Part shown: positions 32,481 to 43,580 of the stretch, piece by piece
How the letters are laid out: every line of letters begins with the position of its first letter
Position numbering within the stretch: position 1 is the stretch's first letter
Assembly (NCBI GenBank): GCA_002270565.1
Contig: NQMI01000012.1
Coordinates: 473,119 to 537,118 of the forward strand
DNA from: Stenocarpella maydis
Taxonomy: Eukaryota > Ascomycota > Sordariomycetes > Diaporthales > Diaporthaceae
Direction of reading: 5' to 3'
Length of the DNA: 64,000 bases
Position numbers and translations under genes: made by a program
The notes under the pieces: model-generated
The model's database searches: none
Told to the model about the DNA's origin: nothing
The model's input: the letters and a program-made list of their open reading frames with translations, nothing else

Positions 32481-34058
32481 TTAAAAACAAAACCACGTCC
32501 CGAACCTCTTGCCTTTCCCCCTCCAGCCGTCCTCCTCCACCTTCACGTCCTCTTTCGTGTACACGTCTGTGACCAGGTCCATCTCGTGGGCCCTCCTAAA
32601 CTTGGTCTTCTTGACCAGCTTCCAGACGATGATCATCACAGCGAAGACAGGCAGCTCGATGTAGTAGCTGACAAAGTCGACGGGGCTGAACCCGCCCTTG
32701 AAGCTGCTCCACCCCTGCACGAGGACGAGGAAGCTGTTGAGCACCACCGCACAGACGGGGCCCCACGGGTACGTCCAGTTCCTGAACGGCAGGAGGTGCT
32801 CCTTGCCCTGGGCCCTGATGCCCGCCCGGAACCGGAGCGACGCGATACCGATCGAGATCCACGACAGCTGGTTCGACACGCCGACGATGTTCTGCAGCCA
32901 CGTCCACAGCTGGCCCGCGCCGACGAAGGACGCGCCGAAGAGCAGGACGGAGATGAGGCTCGTGGCGAGCACGGCGGCCCAGGGGACCTGGAACCGCGTG
33001 AGCGACGTGAACACGGCGGGGGCGTGCCCGTTCGCGCCGAGGGTGAAGAGCAGCCGCGACCCGGCGAAGAGGGCGTGGTTCCCCGCGGAGATGACGCTCG
33101 TGAGGATGACGGCGTTGACGAAGGAGCCGGCGACCCTGGAGCCGGCCATGGCGAAGGCGATGGTGAAGGGAGAGGTGTGCGCCGATTTGGTGTCCAGGCC
33201 GGGGTAGTTGTAGGGGATGTTCAGGCCGATCATGAGGGCCGAGAGCACGTAGAAGAGGAGGATGCGCCAGAAGACGTTCTTCACCACGCGCGGCAGGACG
33301 CGCGCCGGGTCGCGGGTCTCGCCCGCCGTGATGGCTATGGACTCGGTGCCGCCGTAGGCGAAAGACGCCGTCACGAAGACGGAGGCGAAGCCGCCGATGC
33401 CGCCCACGAAGGGGGCGTCGCCGATGTGCCAGTTCCGGCCGCCGATGTAGGTGTGGTCCGTGTTGCCACCGAGGTTGACGGCTATGCTCAGGACGATGAA
33501 GATGACAATGGTGACAACCTTGAGCAGGCTCAGCCAGTACTCGAGCTCTCCGTAGGCCCTGACGTTGATGATGTTGGCCAGCACGAGGACAGCCCAGACG
33601 ACCAGGCCCAGCGCGTACCAGGGGACCGTGTCGGTCCAGTACTGCACAAGGAGCTGCAGCGCAACGAGGTCCGCGGCGGTGGAGACGGCATCGTTGAACC
33701 AGTAGTTCCACGTGAGGGCGAAGCCGAACGCATCGTCGACGTAGCGGCCGGCGAAGGTGCAGAAGGAGCCGGCCACGGGCACGTAGGCGGCCATCTCGCC
33801 GAGGCACAGCATGGTGGTGAAGACGATGGCGCCGATGATGGCGTAGCAGATGAGCAGCGAGGCCGGCCCGCCCGTGGCCAGCGCCTTGCCGGTGCCCAGG
33901 AAGAGGCCCGTCCCGATGGTGCCGCCGATGGCGATCATCTGCACCTGGCGCGCCGAGAGGGCCCGGCGGAGCTTGTCCTCGTTGACATGGCCGTGGCGGT
34001 CCTCGAGGGAGGCCGGAGATGCCTCGTGGCCGTACGGACCCTTCTCGTGGTCGGCCAT
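32481..34058 (-). CDS. Amino-acid permease (APC superfamily, yeast AAT type)
   Basis: Single-exon 525-aa plasma-membrane transporter. A hydrophilic N-terminus (residues 1-35) leads into LRRALSARQVQMIAIGGTIG and TGLFLGTG, the conserved first helix of fungal permeases that binds the substrate backbone. About 12 membrane segments follow; TSFAYGGTES-like FAYGGTESIAITAGETRDP and the closing cytosolic tail with W (GKRFGTWFCF) match the Can1/Lyp1/Gap1 family. These proteins import amino acids by proton symport. Substrate range cannot be set from sequence; a basic or broad-range role is possible. GC content is high throughout, which also produces a long meaningless antisense frame. Start at MADHEKGPYG is the first ATG of the frame. 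Confidence 0.9.
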   Translation of the reverse strand: MADHEKGPYGHEASPASLEDRHGHVNEDKLRRALSARQVQMIAIGGTIGTGLFLGTGKALATGGPASLLICYAIIGAIVFTTMLCLGEMAAYVPVAGSFCTFAGRYVDDAFGFALTWNYWFNDAVSTAADLVALQLLVQYWTDTVPWYALGLVVWAVLVLANIINVRAYGELEYWLSLLKVVTIVIFIVLSIAVNLGGNTDHTYIGGRNWHIGDAPFVGGIGGFASVFVTASFAYGGTESIAITAGETRDPARVLPRVVKNVFWRILLFYVLSALMIGLNIPYNYPGLDTKSAHTSPFTIAFAMAGSRVAGSFVNAVILTSVISAGNHALFAGSRLLFTLGANGHAPAVFTSLTRFQVPWAAVLATSLISVLLFGASFVGAGQLWTWLQNIVGVSNQLSWISIGIASLRFRAGIRAQGKEHLLPFRNWTYPWGPVCAVVLNSFLVLVQGWSSFKGGFSPVDFVSYYIELPVFAVMIIVWKLVKKTKFRRAHEMDLVTDVYTKEDVKVEEDGWRGKGKRFGTWFCF

Positions 34059-36450
34059 GATACCTGCAAGGTGTGCTGGACAGTCACAGATCCGTGAGAG
34101 GGTGGAGCCCAGAGGCTCTTCTTGGACCTCCCAGGGATTCCAAGAGGTTACGCTTTGTTGAGCAGACGAGACTTTGGGTGGCGAAGTCTCTGCCCTAGCA
34201 CGCCATCACTATTTAGGACTTGCCCGGATTGGGCCATTACATGACCAACTCACTCACCATGGGACCTGACAAGCCGCCTCCGGCTGTCGCGTGTAGGATC
34301 CCATATAATGCTATATTACCATTTCTTCCTCAGGTTTAATTCGGGCTTCACATTGGTGGTCAGCGGCTGGATTTCTTCTGATCCATCTCTCAATACTTGC
34401 ATTCTTCAGCAGACGCGGCCCCACATTGGGGGGGGGGGGGTTGGCGAGCACGTCAACGGCTCGACCTTGGAGACTGCCTGCCACCCATCCGTTCCAATCC
34501 GGCACGTGCATGTCCTATCCACACATTGAACAAAAATTTCGATTAGACCATCTCAAGACACATACGTTATCAGGCTGGCGCGATACGTTCATTCCCAACA
34601 GCCGACCAGCCGCAGTCGAGGCGAGAATGCTTATGCCAAGAATGTCATTTGATGAGACAATACGATGGGGAAATAGGTGCAATAGCTCTGAGAGGCTTGA
34701 TAAGGTGTATGGGCTGCCTGGGCTTCTGAACCGTTCAATGCAAGCATACTATGCCCGGTCTCTTGAGGCAGACTATACAAAGACACCTGCTCCGTTGTCC
34801 TGGGAGATGGTCTTTGGCTTTGATCTTTTCCGGCGGGATCACACACAATGATCCTATGGACTATCCAACGGCTATACCTGGAACCCGGACTGAATCAGCA
34901 CATTATTCCGAACTTTGATGCCAGTTTCCATCTGGGCCTACCACATCACAAACACATCGAGCTTTGGCTCGTGCCTGTATGGAAACAATGTTAGTTTACC
35001 AAGCCATACGCAGGCTGCTTCTCTGAGCGGATTTGGAAGTCCACGGGGATGCTTATCGCTGGGAACCTCGATTACCTGCGTACCAGCAGGCTGCTCACAA
35101 TAGCGAAATATCAGAAGATCAACTTCTGGATGCAATGAGTATTGGGCCCAGGCTTCACAGGATGTCATCAATTGGCGAGGATACATATGCTGGTGAATGG
35201 CGCTGCCCTGGGCACTAGGATAGCGATGCATGGGTGAGTAGTGCCAACACTGCCAGACTCACCGAGTTGGATCCAAGTTACATAGGAAATATTTCAGTAT
35301 CGCAAAAGGTCAAGAAGACGATTTGCGCGTTTCACGATGCAGAAAGTGGCGGCCAGTTCCGGCAAAGTTCCGAACGAGGACAGGCTTCCCCATCCACTGC
35401 TTTGTTTTAAAATACCACTGATGGGGTTGGAATTGGGGTTTCAGCCTTCCCCACAAGGTTTCGGGGGGACGAGCTGGGAAGTGGTTGAAAAAGAAAACGT
35501 CAAAGCTGGGCAGCTTTTTGTTCAGTTCTGAGGTGGCTTGTCAGGATGCGCCACCATTACCTACAATCCCCTCACGGCATGCCGACAGTGCCTACTTCTC
35601 TATAAACAATTTAAACTTCAAGTGAATCTTGTGAACATTAATGGTGAAGGCCCTTGTACATTATGCTATCTTGATCTTTCCCCTTTCCAAGTGCGAAGTA
35701 TAGATATATGCTGGCGTGACCCCAATACTATGGTATGAGGTGATGCTTATACAGACACCTTCAAGACTCCTGCAGCGGAGTTCTAGGGAGTAATTGAATA
35801 TCAATGCGTCATGGGTTCTTGCAATGAAGACGATGAGGACGAGGTTGAGGGAGTAGGAGGGTTGGTTGGGGGGGGGGAGGCAGCCAGCCCAAGATTTAAA
35901 AAGGACTTGCGAGCTCGTGAAGAAAGGATATGGCAACTACCAGTGCGCAAAGGCGGTTGGTGGTTGGTGCCTGGCCCTCTTCTCCCTCAACCGGTAAATG
36001 ACTGAAGGCTGGCGGGGTGACGCTCCGTTGTAACCACAAGAGCCCACAAACCTGGCGTTTTCAGGTGCTTCGTGGTAAGTTACCTACTTAAGTAGGTACA
36101 TGCCGAGGTAGGTAGTTGATAGCCGTTGTAGTTCGGTACCTTTTAATTGTGTTTGTGACACAGCTTGAGTGTTCCTCTCCAATGCTCACACCAGGCCTTC
36201 GCAGGATGACCTGCATCTGGTGTAACCAACCATCTACATGGATCTCGTGCAACATGCATGATGTAAGCTCTTGTCCACATATATGAAAGACTCCATGAGG
36301 CTGGCCCAGTCACCATGAGAATTTGCACCTTGACACCTATCTGAAAGCACATTGTTTCTTGGTCTTCAATTATCTGAGCCCCACAACACTTGTGCCGCCT
36401 CCTCTTATAGTACAGGGTGGCCTTCAATCAGTACCTAGGTAGTCTCAGCC
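34059..36450. other. 2.4-kb region upstream of the permease, with a HET relic
   Basis: Apart from the HET-like fragment (34560-34848) no gene is supported. G runs occur at ~34429-34440 and ~35868-35878. Sequence after 34850 has short frames without recognised domains. Confidence 0.45.
34560..34848 (+). pseudogene. HET-domain (heterokaryon incompatibility) gene fragment
   Basis: The frame contains SSERLDKVYGLPGLLNRSMQ followed by EADYTKTPAPLSWEMVF. This matches the conserved block of fungal HET domains, normally a D-x-x-D-K-V-Y-G-L-L-G-L core followed by a P-D-Y-x-K motif. No upstream part of the domain and no downstream continuation could be joined, and the frame stops at 34851. It is therefore called a relic of a vegetative-incompatibility type gene. 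Strand and fragment are clear; exact limits are not. Confidence 0.5.
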
Positions 36451-38506
36451 ATGCCACTGTATGCATGTGGAGTCAAGTGCAGGTCCGTCGAGGATCCCAC
36501 AGATCCAGACATTGCGGGAATTGGAGTAAGGTCCCGCCTTTCCTAGCACTGTGGCCACTTCGAAGGCTGATCAAGTCCTTCAGATTATGCTTTCTTTCGT
36601 TCTCACCGCAGTGTTGTCTATGGGGTGTGTCACAGCGGCATTCTTCAACCACGGCATACAGTCGAGTCAGTATACACACCTGGACGAGGTCATAGTCAAC
36701 AAAGTGCAGGGTTTGTTCAAAAGATGCCGAAATCACAGAGAAATTGCCGACCACGACGCACTCTCGCCTTACCAAGCATTCCTGCTTGCCCTCAGTGACC
36801 AGGCTCTTATGACAGGCATTGGATCATTGATCGCTTTGTATGCACAAATGTGCAACGGCTTGTCTATGTTCTCATTCCAGATAGGCATCAGCCTATCCAG
36901 GTTCTGCGCCGCCATCCATTTCAATACCCTTACTGCACTCCGAGTCTATTTCAGACAGAACAAAAGGCAGGCTGTTTTGAGGATCGCTCTGATGGTCCTA
37001 TTCCTCGTCATCAGCGTCCCGAGTGTCTCGTTGCAAATAATCCTCTCCGACTGGTCTCCTCATCGACTGGCAGCATGTGCCATCAAGACGGATCCAGCCC
37101 ATTACATACAGTATTATAGCCTGGACTGGACAACACTGAGTATTTATTTGGCTTACCAGAACTTCACCAGCATCAGTTTCATGAGGCCCCGTACAGCAGA
37201 AGAGCAGGTCCACCAAGAGGCACGGAGTTCCCCCGTCATTAGCCTCATGGTGTGGCTACCATGGAACCCGAAAGTCAGGCAGGATGTGGATTTTGCTCTC
37301 CTGCAACGTCAAGACGACATTAATAGGTTGAATCATAAAGCAGCGAAGAGGATACGCGACTGTTCGACCGGACGAGAAGCTCTGAAAGTCATGTTACCTT
37401 ACCTGCTGAAGGACACGATGGGCTCACTGGTTCTCGAAATCTTCACCAACGCTTTCTGGTTTGCTCTGAGCGCCGATGAAGTTGTGGAACAGCTCAAGGT
37501 GGACGTAAACCTTGCTCCGCTCTTATCTTGGAAGTACGGGCAGCTTATGCCCATGATACTAATTCTGGCGTACATTCTGACGGCTGTGGAGGCAACGACC
37601 GGTAAGGACATGAACTTCCTTGAGCAGGCATTCTTGATTTCTTAAAGAAGAAAGGATATTGAATATATAAATATCTGGGGTTTGGGTGGGGAGGGATACA
37701 TCCTAGACTTGCTAACCCTTATTCATAGACAAGAGATCTAAAACGACATCGTTGTCTCACACGCCATCGCTCCCTGATGAGACACTTTCCAAAGCTACGG
37801 AGATACTATCTTCAAACAACTCTCTGACTAAGTCTTGCTGTGAGGGAAGTGATCTCGGAAGGAGCGCTGGAATTCAAGCATCAAATCATCCACGATCATC
37901 TTTAGTGCCTGAAGGTGGGGACCATACAAAAACGACTGGGCCGAAACCGCTGGAACAAGGATCTATCCGATACCCACCGTCAGTACTCTCGTCCAGTTTG
38001 GACTTCGATCGAGCGGGATCAACAGTGCGGCGCGTCAACTCTTTGCAGACGTCATCAGCAGATCATGCCCTCAGCCCCAATACGTTTCGAAAGACTACCT
38101 CGGCCCCTGCCACTCAGATACCAACAACACCACCAGTACGCCATGACACAGTCAGTCTAGAAGCTCTGAATAGTGATAGCATTGTAAGTGTAGGAGCAAT
38201 GTCCCCCTTCCCCCCCNCCCCCCCCCGGAAAAGGTCTTTACTCGATTGTACTGATCGATGAGCAACTAGCCATGCCTCGAAGAGCTCGATGTAATGAGCA
38301 TGGCATATGAGAACTACAGAGCCATCGTGCACGGATGGACTGTATTTATCTTGATCGTGATGGCGTGCTGGCAGGCCGTAGTATTTTTATTCTTTGTCCA
38401 GGCATTCTTCGTCATGGCGGGCATATGGTTCCTTGAGCACGCGTTTCGTACCGGACGGTTCTTCAGAGCCTTTTACCAGGTCCGAACCAACTCAGCTGTT
38501 GCGTAG
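36451..38506 (+). CDS. Multispanning membrane protein of unknown function (594 aa)
   Basis: Four exons reconstruct one protein: join(36451..36525, 36584..37601, 37729..38183, 38270..38506). The first intron (58 nt, GTAAGG...GCTGATCAAGTCCTTCAG) fuses MPLYACGVKCRSVEDP and TDPDIAGIG to IMLSFVLTAVLSMG; a D-P-D-I-A-G-I-G motif just before helix 1 is a pattern I associate with a family of uncharacterised Pezizomycotina membrane proteins. About seven helices follow in exon 2, with a cytosolic stretch rich in basic residues. Exon 3 is a Ser/Thr/Pro-rich disordered linker. Exon 4 adds one more helix pair (VFILIVMACWQAVVFLFF) and a short tail. The second and third introns have GTAAGG...CTTGCTAACCC...TTCATAG and GTAAGT...CAACTAG; the third contains the single N (38217) in a C run. 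Function unknown; no transporter or receptor motif recognised. It lies 61 bp from a transposon insertion. Confidence 0.68.
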
Positions 38507-38567
38507 CCGCCGGGGACACAAGAAATTCAGAATCAATAGTGAAAGTTACAGACCGCCTTGCTTGACA

Positions 38568-38575
38568 TTAAGATT
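38568..38575 (+). repeat. 8-bp target-site duplication, left
   Basis: TTAAGATT directly abuts the left terminal inverted repeat; the same eight bases abut the right one at 43504-43511. Confidence 0.85.
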
Positions 38576-38620
38576 GAATGCGGATATTCGCACCCATAAA
38601 AACGGCTGGTACACGGATAC
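38576..38620 (+). repeat. MULE left terminal inverted repeat (45 bp)
   Basis: Exact reverse complement of 43459..43503. The similarity continues loosely through a GGCCCC block just inside. Confidence 0.9.
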
Positions 38621-39096
38621 GGCCCCTAGCGCTGGGCTGCAGCCAATCAAATTGCTTCGTTGGCCCCACTTTTAACCACACCTTACCACCCCTTTAGTGC
38701 TTTTTGCACCCAACGTACTGCAACGCCCCCATTGCCACTAACTTATAAATGATGACCCTTAATCAACGCTTTGCTGCAGTAATTAAATTCTTGTTGGAAT
38801 CAATCGTTTTTGCATTAAAAAGAAGATCTGATTAATTAGATATTGAATTTTCGGCGTTATAGTGATGGTGCAGCTACCTGATTATTTAGGTCTTGAGGCG
38901 TAGTGGTAAGCTGACTGTTATAACTGGAATATTAATATTACTGCTGTGAATTATTGTTAATTAGTACTTTCCAACCCTCCTACTTTCCTTAAACTTTTCT
39001 AGGGTGGATATGATACTTATGAGGACCTTAAGGCTGATTTGGATGAAGCTATAAAATCTGCTGGATTTCTGATGATAATTAGAAGGTCTAAGCTTA

Positions 39097-39142
39097 TAAG
39101 TCAGCCTACCGTTTCACGCACCACCCCCTTCACGCACACCCG
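39097..39142 (+). repeat. Fot1-like left terminal inverted repeat (46 bp)
   Basis: Exact reverse complement of 40985..41030, preceded by the TA target duplication. Confidence 0.9.
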
Positions 39143-39549
39143 GTTTCAGACACCCCTTCTTAACTCGCCCTTAACTAAATATCCACATTGCAACTTCTAT
39201 ATAAATCCAATCTTCTCGTTAATTATACCATTTGATTCCTTATCTTCTTCTTTATCTTCTAGTATGTCTTACATTCCTCCATCACAATATCTGGCTGCTG
39301 TAACCAACCAGTTGAATGGGTTGTCCCAACGATAAGCGTCCAAAGACCACTATATCTCTTAGTACAGCCTATGTTATCATCTTTAAGGCGTATTAACTCA
39401 TAAAGAGTATAATTCGTCTCGCTAGAAGCTATTCCCAATATAAGAGTTAATTTTAGCCCACTAGGCCCTTTTATAGGGCTATCTGAGCCGTCCCCCTACA
39501 CATATAGCCCTCCGCTACCTCACCGCCTATATTACCAATGATAATATCC

Positions 39550-40300
39550 CCAATCCTATAGAGCAACAACTAATGGGAAAGAACTAGCTGCATCGTTTTT
39601 TAATGAGGAATCCGTTTATAAAAATACTTAAGGCTATATATATCAAATATTGCCGTCCTAATAGCGCTACTTATGAGAATATTAATATCTTTTTCAACCG
39701 CCTCGAGTTGCCCAAAATTAGTAATATCTCTCTTGAATACTGGCATAATGCTAATGAAGTTGGCTTTCAAGAAGGCAATGGTACTAATGGCCTAGTTATC
39801 AGCTCCTTAGCAGTTAATTCTATTATTAAAAAAACAGCCCTCTTGCATATGTGGTCCACCTCAATAGAGTGCATCAGTAGGGCGGGCAAGGTGATCCCTC
39901 CTCTCGTTATCTTTAAGGGAAAATCTATATAATAATAATGGTTTCCCGCTTAAGAACTTAATGATTTTAAGGGCTGGCTATTCATGCACTTGGAGACGGG
40001 CTGGATAAATGATCAACTCACTCTATTGTAGCTAATAATAATATTTGAGCCTACTACCCGGCCCTCTAATCCCAAGCAGTAGAGGGTCCTCCTTCTTAAC
40101 GGCTACTGCTTACATATAACTAATGGTTTTATATAGTACTGCTTTAAATCAAAGATCTAGCTTATATTTCTCCCCCCCCCATACTTTTTATATACTATAG
40201 CCCCTTAATGTTGGTATATTCTTACTTTTAAAGAGGAGGTATTATCAGAATGTTGCCCTACTAGCTACTATATATAGCACTAAGGAATCCTCTAAAGAAT
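39550..40300 (+). pseudogene. pogo/Fot1 transposase remnant
   Basis: The best preserved part is an open stretch of 109 codons (39603-39932): FIKILKAIYIKYCRPNSATY, FFNRLELPKISNISLEYWHN, then the DDE neighbourhood ending KVIPPLVIFKGKSI. The expected D of the N-x-D-E-x-G motif reads N (HNANEVGF), so a catalytic aspartate is lost as well. Downstream, the second DDE block is readable only across TAG and TAA codons. Upstream (~39545-39600) NPIEQQLMGKN-like sequence fits the pogo DNA-binding region. Confidence 0.75.
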
Positions 40301-40984
40301 TCTTCCTTTGCGCCTATTCTAAGGCTTAAAATAGTATCTTTAGACTAACTACTATTAAGAAGGCATAGATAACTATAGGAATCTTCCCCTGAGATTAAGT
40401 AAAGGCGAAGAGATCGCAACTAGTAGCTTAAAACAATAATACTACAGGTAATAGTCACGATACTGGGCCAATAAGCACTCCAATTAACTCAGACTTAGCT
40501 GCAATCGATTTAAAAACGCTATATTCCTCTTATTATATCTAATTAATCAAATCGGAGTTATATAGCATTAGCGATATCTTTAAGTCGCCTACTATCTGCT
40601 TGCTCTTCCGGAAGGTCTGTAAGGGCCTTAATGAGTTAGCTGCCCGTGTAGTAATTGCTGAGGAGGAGAATATAGTTCTTATGGCTGCTTTAGAGCATTA
40701 GAGACCTAAGAAGAAGAGAAGGGTATTACCAGACCTAAATTCGAAGTTTGTGGGTATTGTGGCTATCGCGAGGGAAAGGGCTGCCATGGGACTTATTGAG
40801 GAAGAGCCCTAGGTAATACTTAATAATAATGAGTTAGGGGATAATGATGAGGTTGAGGAAATGGACTGTATTATAATACAGGACCCAGGTGATGAGGACT
40901 ACTTATCTGATTGCAAATAGCTTCATTACTCGTTAAGTAAATAAGTGTTGAAGTTAAGGGTGCTTCCAGGGGAGGTCAAAAAGT

Positions 40985-41030
40985 CGGGTGTGCGTGAAGG
41001 GGGTGGTGCGTGAAACGGTAGGCTGACTTA
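40985..41030 (-). repeat. Fot1-like right terminal inverted repeat (46 bp)
   Basis: Exact reverse complement of 39097..39142, followed by TA. Confidence 0.9.
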
Positions 41031-42923
41031 TAGGTGGATTTAGAGTGTAGTAGAGGTGTGCTATAATCTTTAATTGTAAAAGTCTCCAATGCTTTAATGA
41101 TTAAAACAAACTGTAGATGGTAAGCTATCGCTTATATGATAAGGGTATTGTTAGGTAAGTGGGTACTGGTGATCTAGGAGGGCGTGTATATTTACTACGG
41201 CCCTTAGGAGGTACTTGAAGCTTAGTGAGGTTGGGCGAAGCTATTATAAGATTATTATGACTTTTTTACCTGTATAGCTGTAGACTTAGCCCTTGTGAAG
41301 CCTGCGAGACTTGTAGCAGCTCTATGCTGAGAGTACCTAAGTGTATTGCTAGGGCTAAATACCATAAAGAACTAGCTTATAGACTTCTGTAAGCAGCAGT
41401 AGGGTATCTATATACTTACCTAAGTAGCGTTGGACTGGCTTGAGAAGGAGGGCTGCTGGTATTATTGGGCTGCTGATAAGGAGGGAAGCATTATAGGTAT
41501 CTTCTGGTACGAGAAGTAGTAGCTAGCGTGGGTTTAAGAGCTATGCTTTATGTGCAATCTCTTGCTTAACTATACTTATTTAACTAATAGTAAGAAGATG
41601 CCCTTCTTTTAAGGTATAGTAGTAACCTATATGAAGAATATATTGCTACTATTCTAAGGGGTTATTAATAATGAGAGAGAATCTGGCTTCCGGTGGCTTC
41701 TTAAGTAGCTTTATGATCTTCTTTATAAATACTAAATTGAGCCTTTAAGGCTCTTCATTATTAACTATAGTAACGCTCTAATTAATACCCTTAAGTATGA
41801 ATTCCCTAGGGTATACCATTAACTATATATCTTCTATATTAATATGAATATTGTTCTTAATATTAAGAAGAAGTGGTATAAGCCGGGAGCTATAGGACTG
41901 GTGATGGGAGGCCCAGAGGTACTGGTGCTGGGAGCTCTAGAGGAAAATACTATGGAGGTTGCTAAGGCTGAAGATCTTAATGAGGAGGATGAGGATCTTG
42001 CTTCCCTTATAGCGCTAGCAAGAGGGAAGGCCATAGTACCCTTATGGGTGCCTGATAAGGTGCTATATACTTGAACAGCCCTCTTCAACTTCCTTAAGTT
42101 TAAGGAGTACTCTATAAATTGCAAGATTTATAATATAGCTTGGTAATAGCTTTAAGAGGTCTTCTTAGATTAAATAGCGATTATCTAGTACCTTAAGATA
42201 TAGTATATTAATGAGGCTAAGGAGATTGTTGCTAAATAGGCAGCCTATTAGATCTATAGAACTCTTAACTTCGGCTTGCATACAACCTCTTCCATTGAGC
42301 GAATGCACTGGAAGCTAAAGGTATACCTGGGCTATAAGATAGGGAATCTTCTCTATCTAATAATAGCTAATTATAAGGCTATTAATGATACTACTTGTAG
42401 CCTCCATAAGGAGGAGGCAAAGTAGAAGATATTATTACTTTAGAAGTTCAATAGTTAGAAGTAGCTTGGTTAGCTGCTACTATAGGTCTCAAGGGCGGTG
42501 CTGAAGATACTTATGATTAAGCGCTAGAAGGCATTAAGGATGCTTTAAAAAGAAGCCCTATAGGGTTACTGCAGACCTTTTAATTATAGCTATATGGTTT
42601 ATATATAGTATAGTGTAATCTATGCAAACTGTATTACTGATAAAGAGGAGGCTTTGCTTCCTCTTGAGAAGAGCGATATATATGAAGATTACTACCTTAA
42701 TTGTAACCTCTCCCTTAAGAACTCTCTCCTTAGCGTATACTTGCTAAAGGAGGTTACTGCTATGAAGGGCAGACCTTGCGAGAATGTACCGTTTGTAGTT
42801 AATGAAGAGGGTATCTTTGAGAGCTGTGGGAAGGCTGTAATGGGTAAAAAGATAACCTCTATTATGATAAGCCTTGGCAGTAGGGCTGGTGATAAGATGA
42901 GGGTGATGATGGCTTTGGTATAG
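41031..42923 (+). pseudogene. MULE transposase remnant (3' part)
   Basis: This is the part of the MULE coding region right of the nested element. Family blocks occur in the right order in one main frame but with dozens of in-frame TAG/TAA codons. The last open run, 42654-42923, includes the C-terminal KGRP motif. Together with the FAR1-like fragment before 39095 it formed one gene. Confidence 0.7.
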
Positions 42924-43458
42924 TGTGTGAATTTGGCTTTTGAGTGGAATGATGAGACCCTTTAGTCCCTGGATGAAGAGGACGCCTATGGTAGTGATGC
43001 CTAGTATGCTGGTGTCCCTTAGAGATAGCAGCTGGTGAGAAGGGTTATGAAGAAGGCAAAGTAGCGGCCTTAGAAGTGAAGGGTGTTGTTAGATATTATG
43101 AGAACCTTAGCAGCAGGTATACCCTTAAGTATGAGGTTAGGGGCTAAGCGGCAGCGTATGGCAGCTATTAGAAGTATTAACTAGTTGCTATAGGTAGATC
43201 TGACTGTTGGGGACCTTGTTGGTGATGATGATGATGATGATGATGAGGAAGAGTTTTAAGATGAGATTGTGGTTTGTATAGACTAGATATGTAGTAAAAT
43301 ACTATTGATTTGAGCGATTTGCACTGTAGCGAGTGTGGCGATAGTGGCATTGCTGTAGCGATGATGAGGATAACTGGTAGTGATGGCGGCTAAGTTAAAA
43401 TAATGGTTTGCATACTAATTTGGGTGGTGCGCGTTGTATGTGCACTGGGGGCCTATAT

Positions 43459-43503
43459 GTATCCGTGTACCAGCCGTTTTTATGGGTGCGAATATCCGCA
43501 TTC
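43459..43503 (-). repeat. MULE right terminal inverted repeat (45 bp)
   Basis: Exact reverse complement of 38576..38620, ending in CCGCATTC before the duplicated TTAAGATT. Confidence 0.9.
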
Positions 43504-43511
43504 TTAAGATT
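43504..43511 (+). repeat. 8-bp target-site duplication, right
   Basis: TTAAGATT, identical to 38568-38575. Confidence 0.85.
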
Positions 43512-43580
43512 ACAGATCTCGCTTTAATACCATATTAAGGTATATCATTTGCCAACCCTCAGCTCGTCCGCATCATCGTG

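Larger units (their letters stand above)
39097..41030 (+). mobile_element. Fot1/pogo-type (Tc1/mariner superfamily) element nested in the MULE
   Basis: Two 46-bp perfect inverted repeats (39097..39142 and 40985..41030; inward TAAGTCAGCCTACCGTTTCA...) are flanked by TA duplications (39095-39096 and 41031-41032). Size 1,934 bp is right for Fot1-like elements. The interior encodes broken remains of a pogo transposase: a CENP-B-type HTH end, the DDE block around NEVGFQEGNGTNGLVISSLA and PPLVIFKGKSI, then GWLFMHLETGWINDQLTLL and RVLLLNGYC, with stops where Gln or Trp is expected. It splits the FAR1-like segment of the host MULE, so it arrived later. Confidence 0.88.
38576..43503 (+). mobile_element. 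Mutator-like (MULE) DNA transposon, RIP-inactivated, with a nested insertion
   Basis: Ends are 45-bp perfect inverted repeats (38576..38620 and 43459..43503; both read inward GAATGCGGATATTCGCACCC...) flanked by the 8-bp duplication TTAAGATT. Total 4,928 bp; without the inserted Fot1-like element and its duplicated TA it is ~2,992 bp, close to fungal Hop-type elements. Translation gives a FAR1-like zinc-binding segment (DTYEDLKADLDEAIKSAGFL, ~39010-39075), MULE transposase blocks (KKMPFF, NERESGFRWLL, INTLKYEFPRVYH, ~41590-41825) and the C-terminal TTSSIERMHWKLKVYLGYK (~42285-42340), peppered with TAG/TAA. The KGRP motif near 42768 resembles the usual end of fungal MULE proteins. Non-autonomous now. 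Confidence 0.85.

Noticed and set aside
32586..34097. 503-codon open frame antisense to the amino-acid permease
   Set aside because: It mirrors a high-GC3 gene; its product is low-complexity (E, D, G, R, V rich) without domains.
43225..43260. Tandem GATGAT run as a CRISPR-like or regulatory array
   Set aside because: It is a simple trinucleotide repeat coding for an acidic tract at the end of the MULE remnant.
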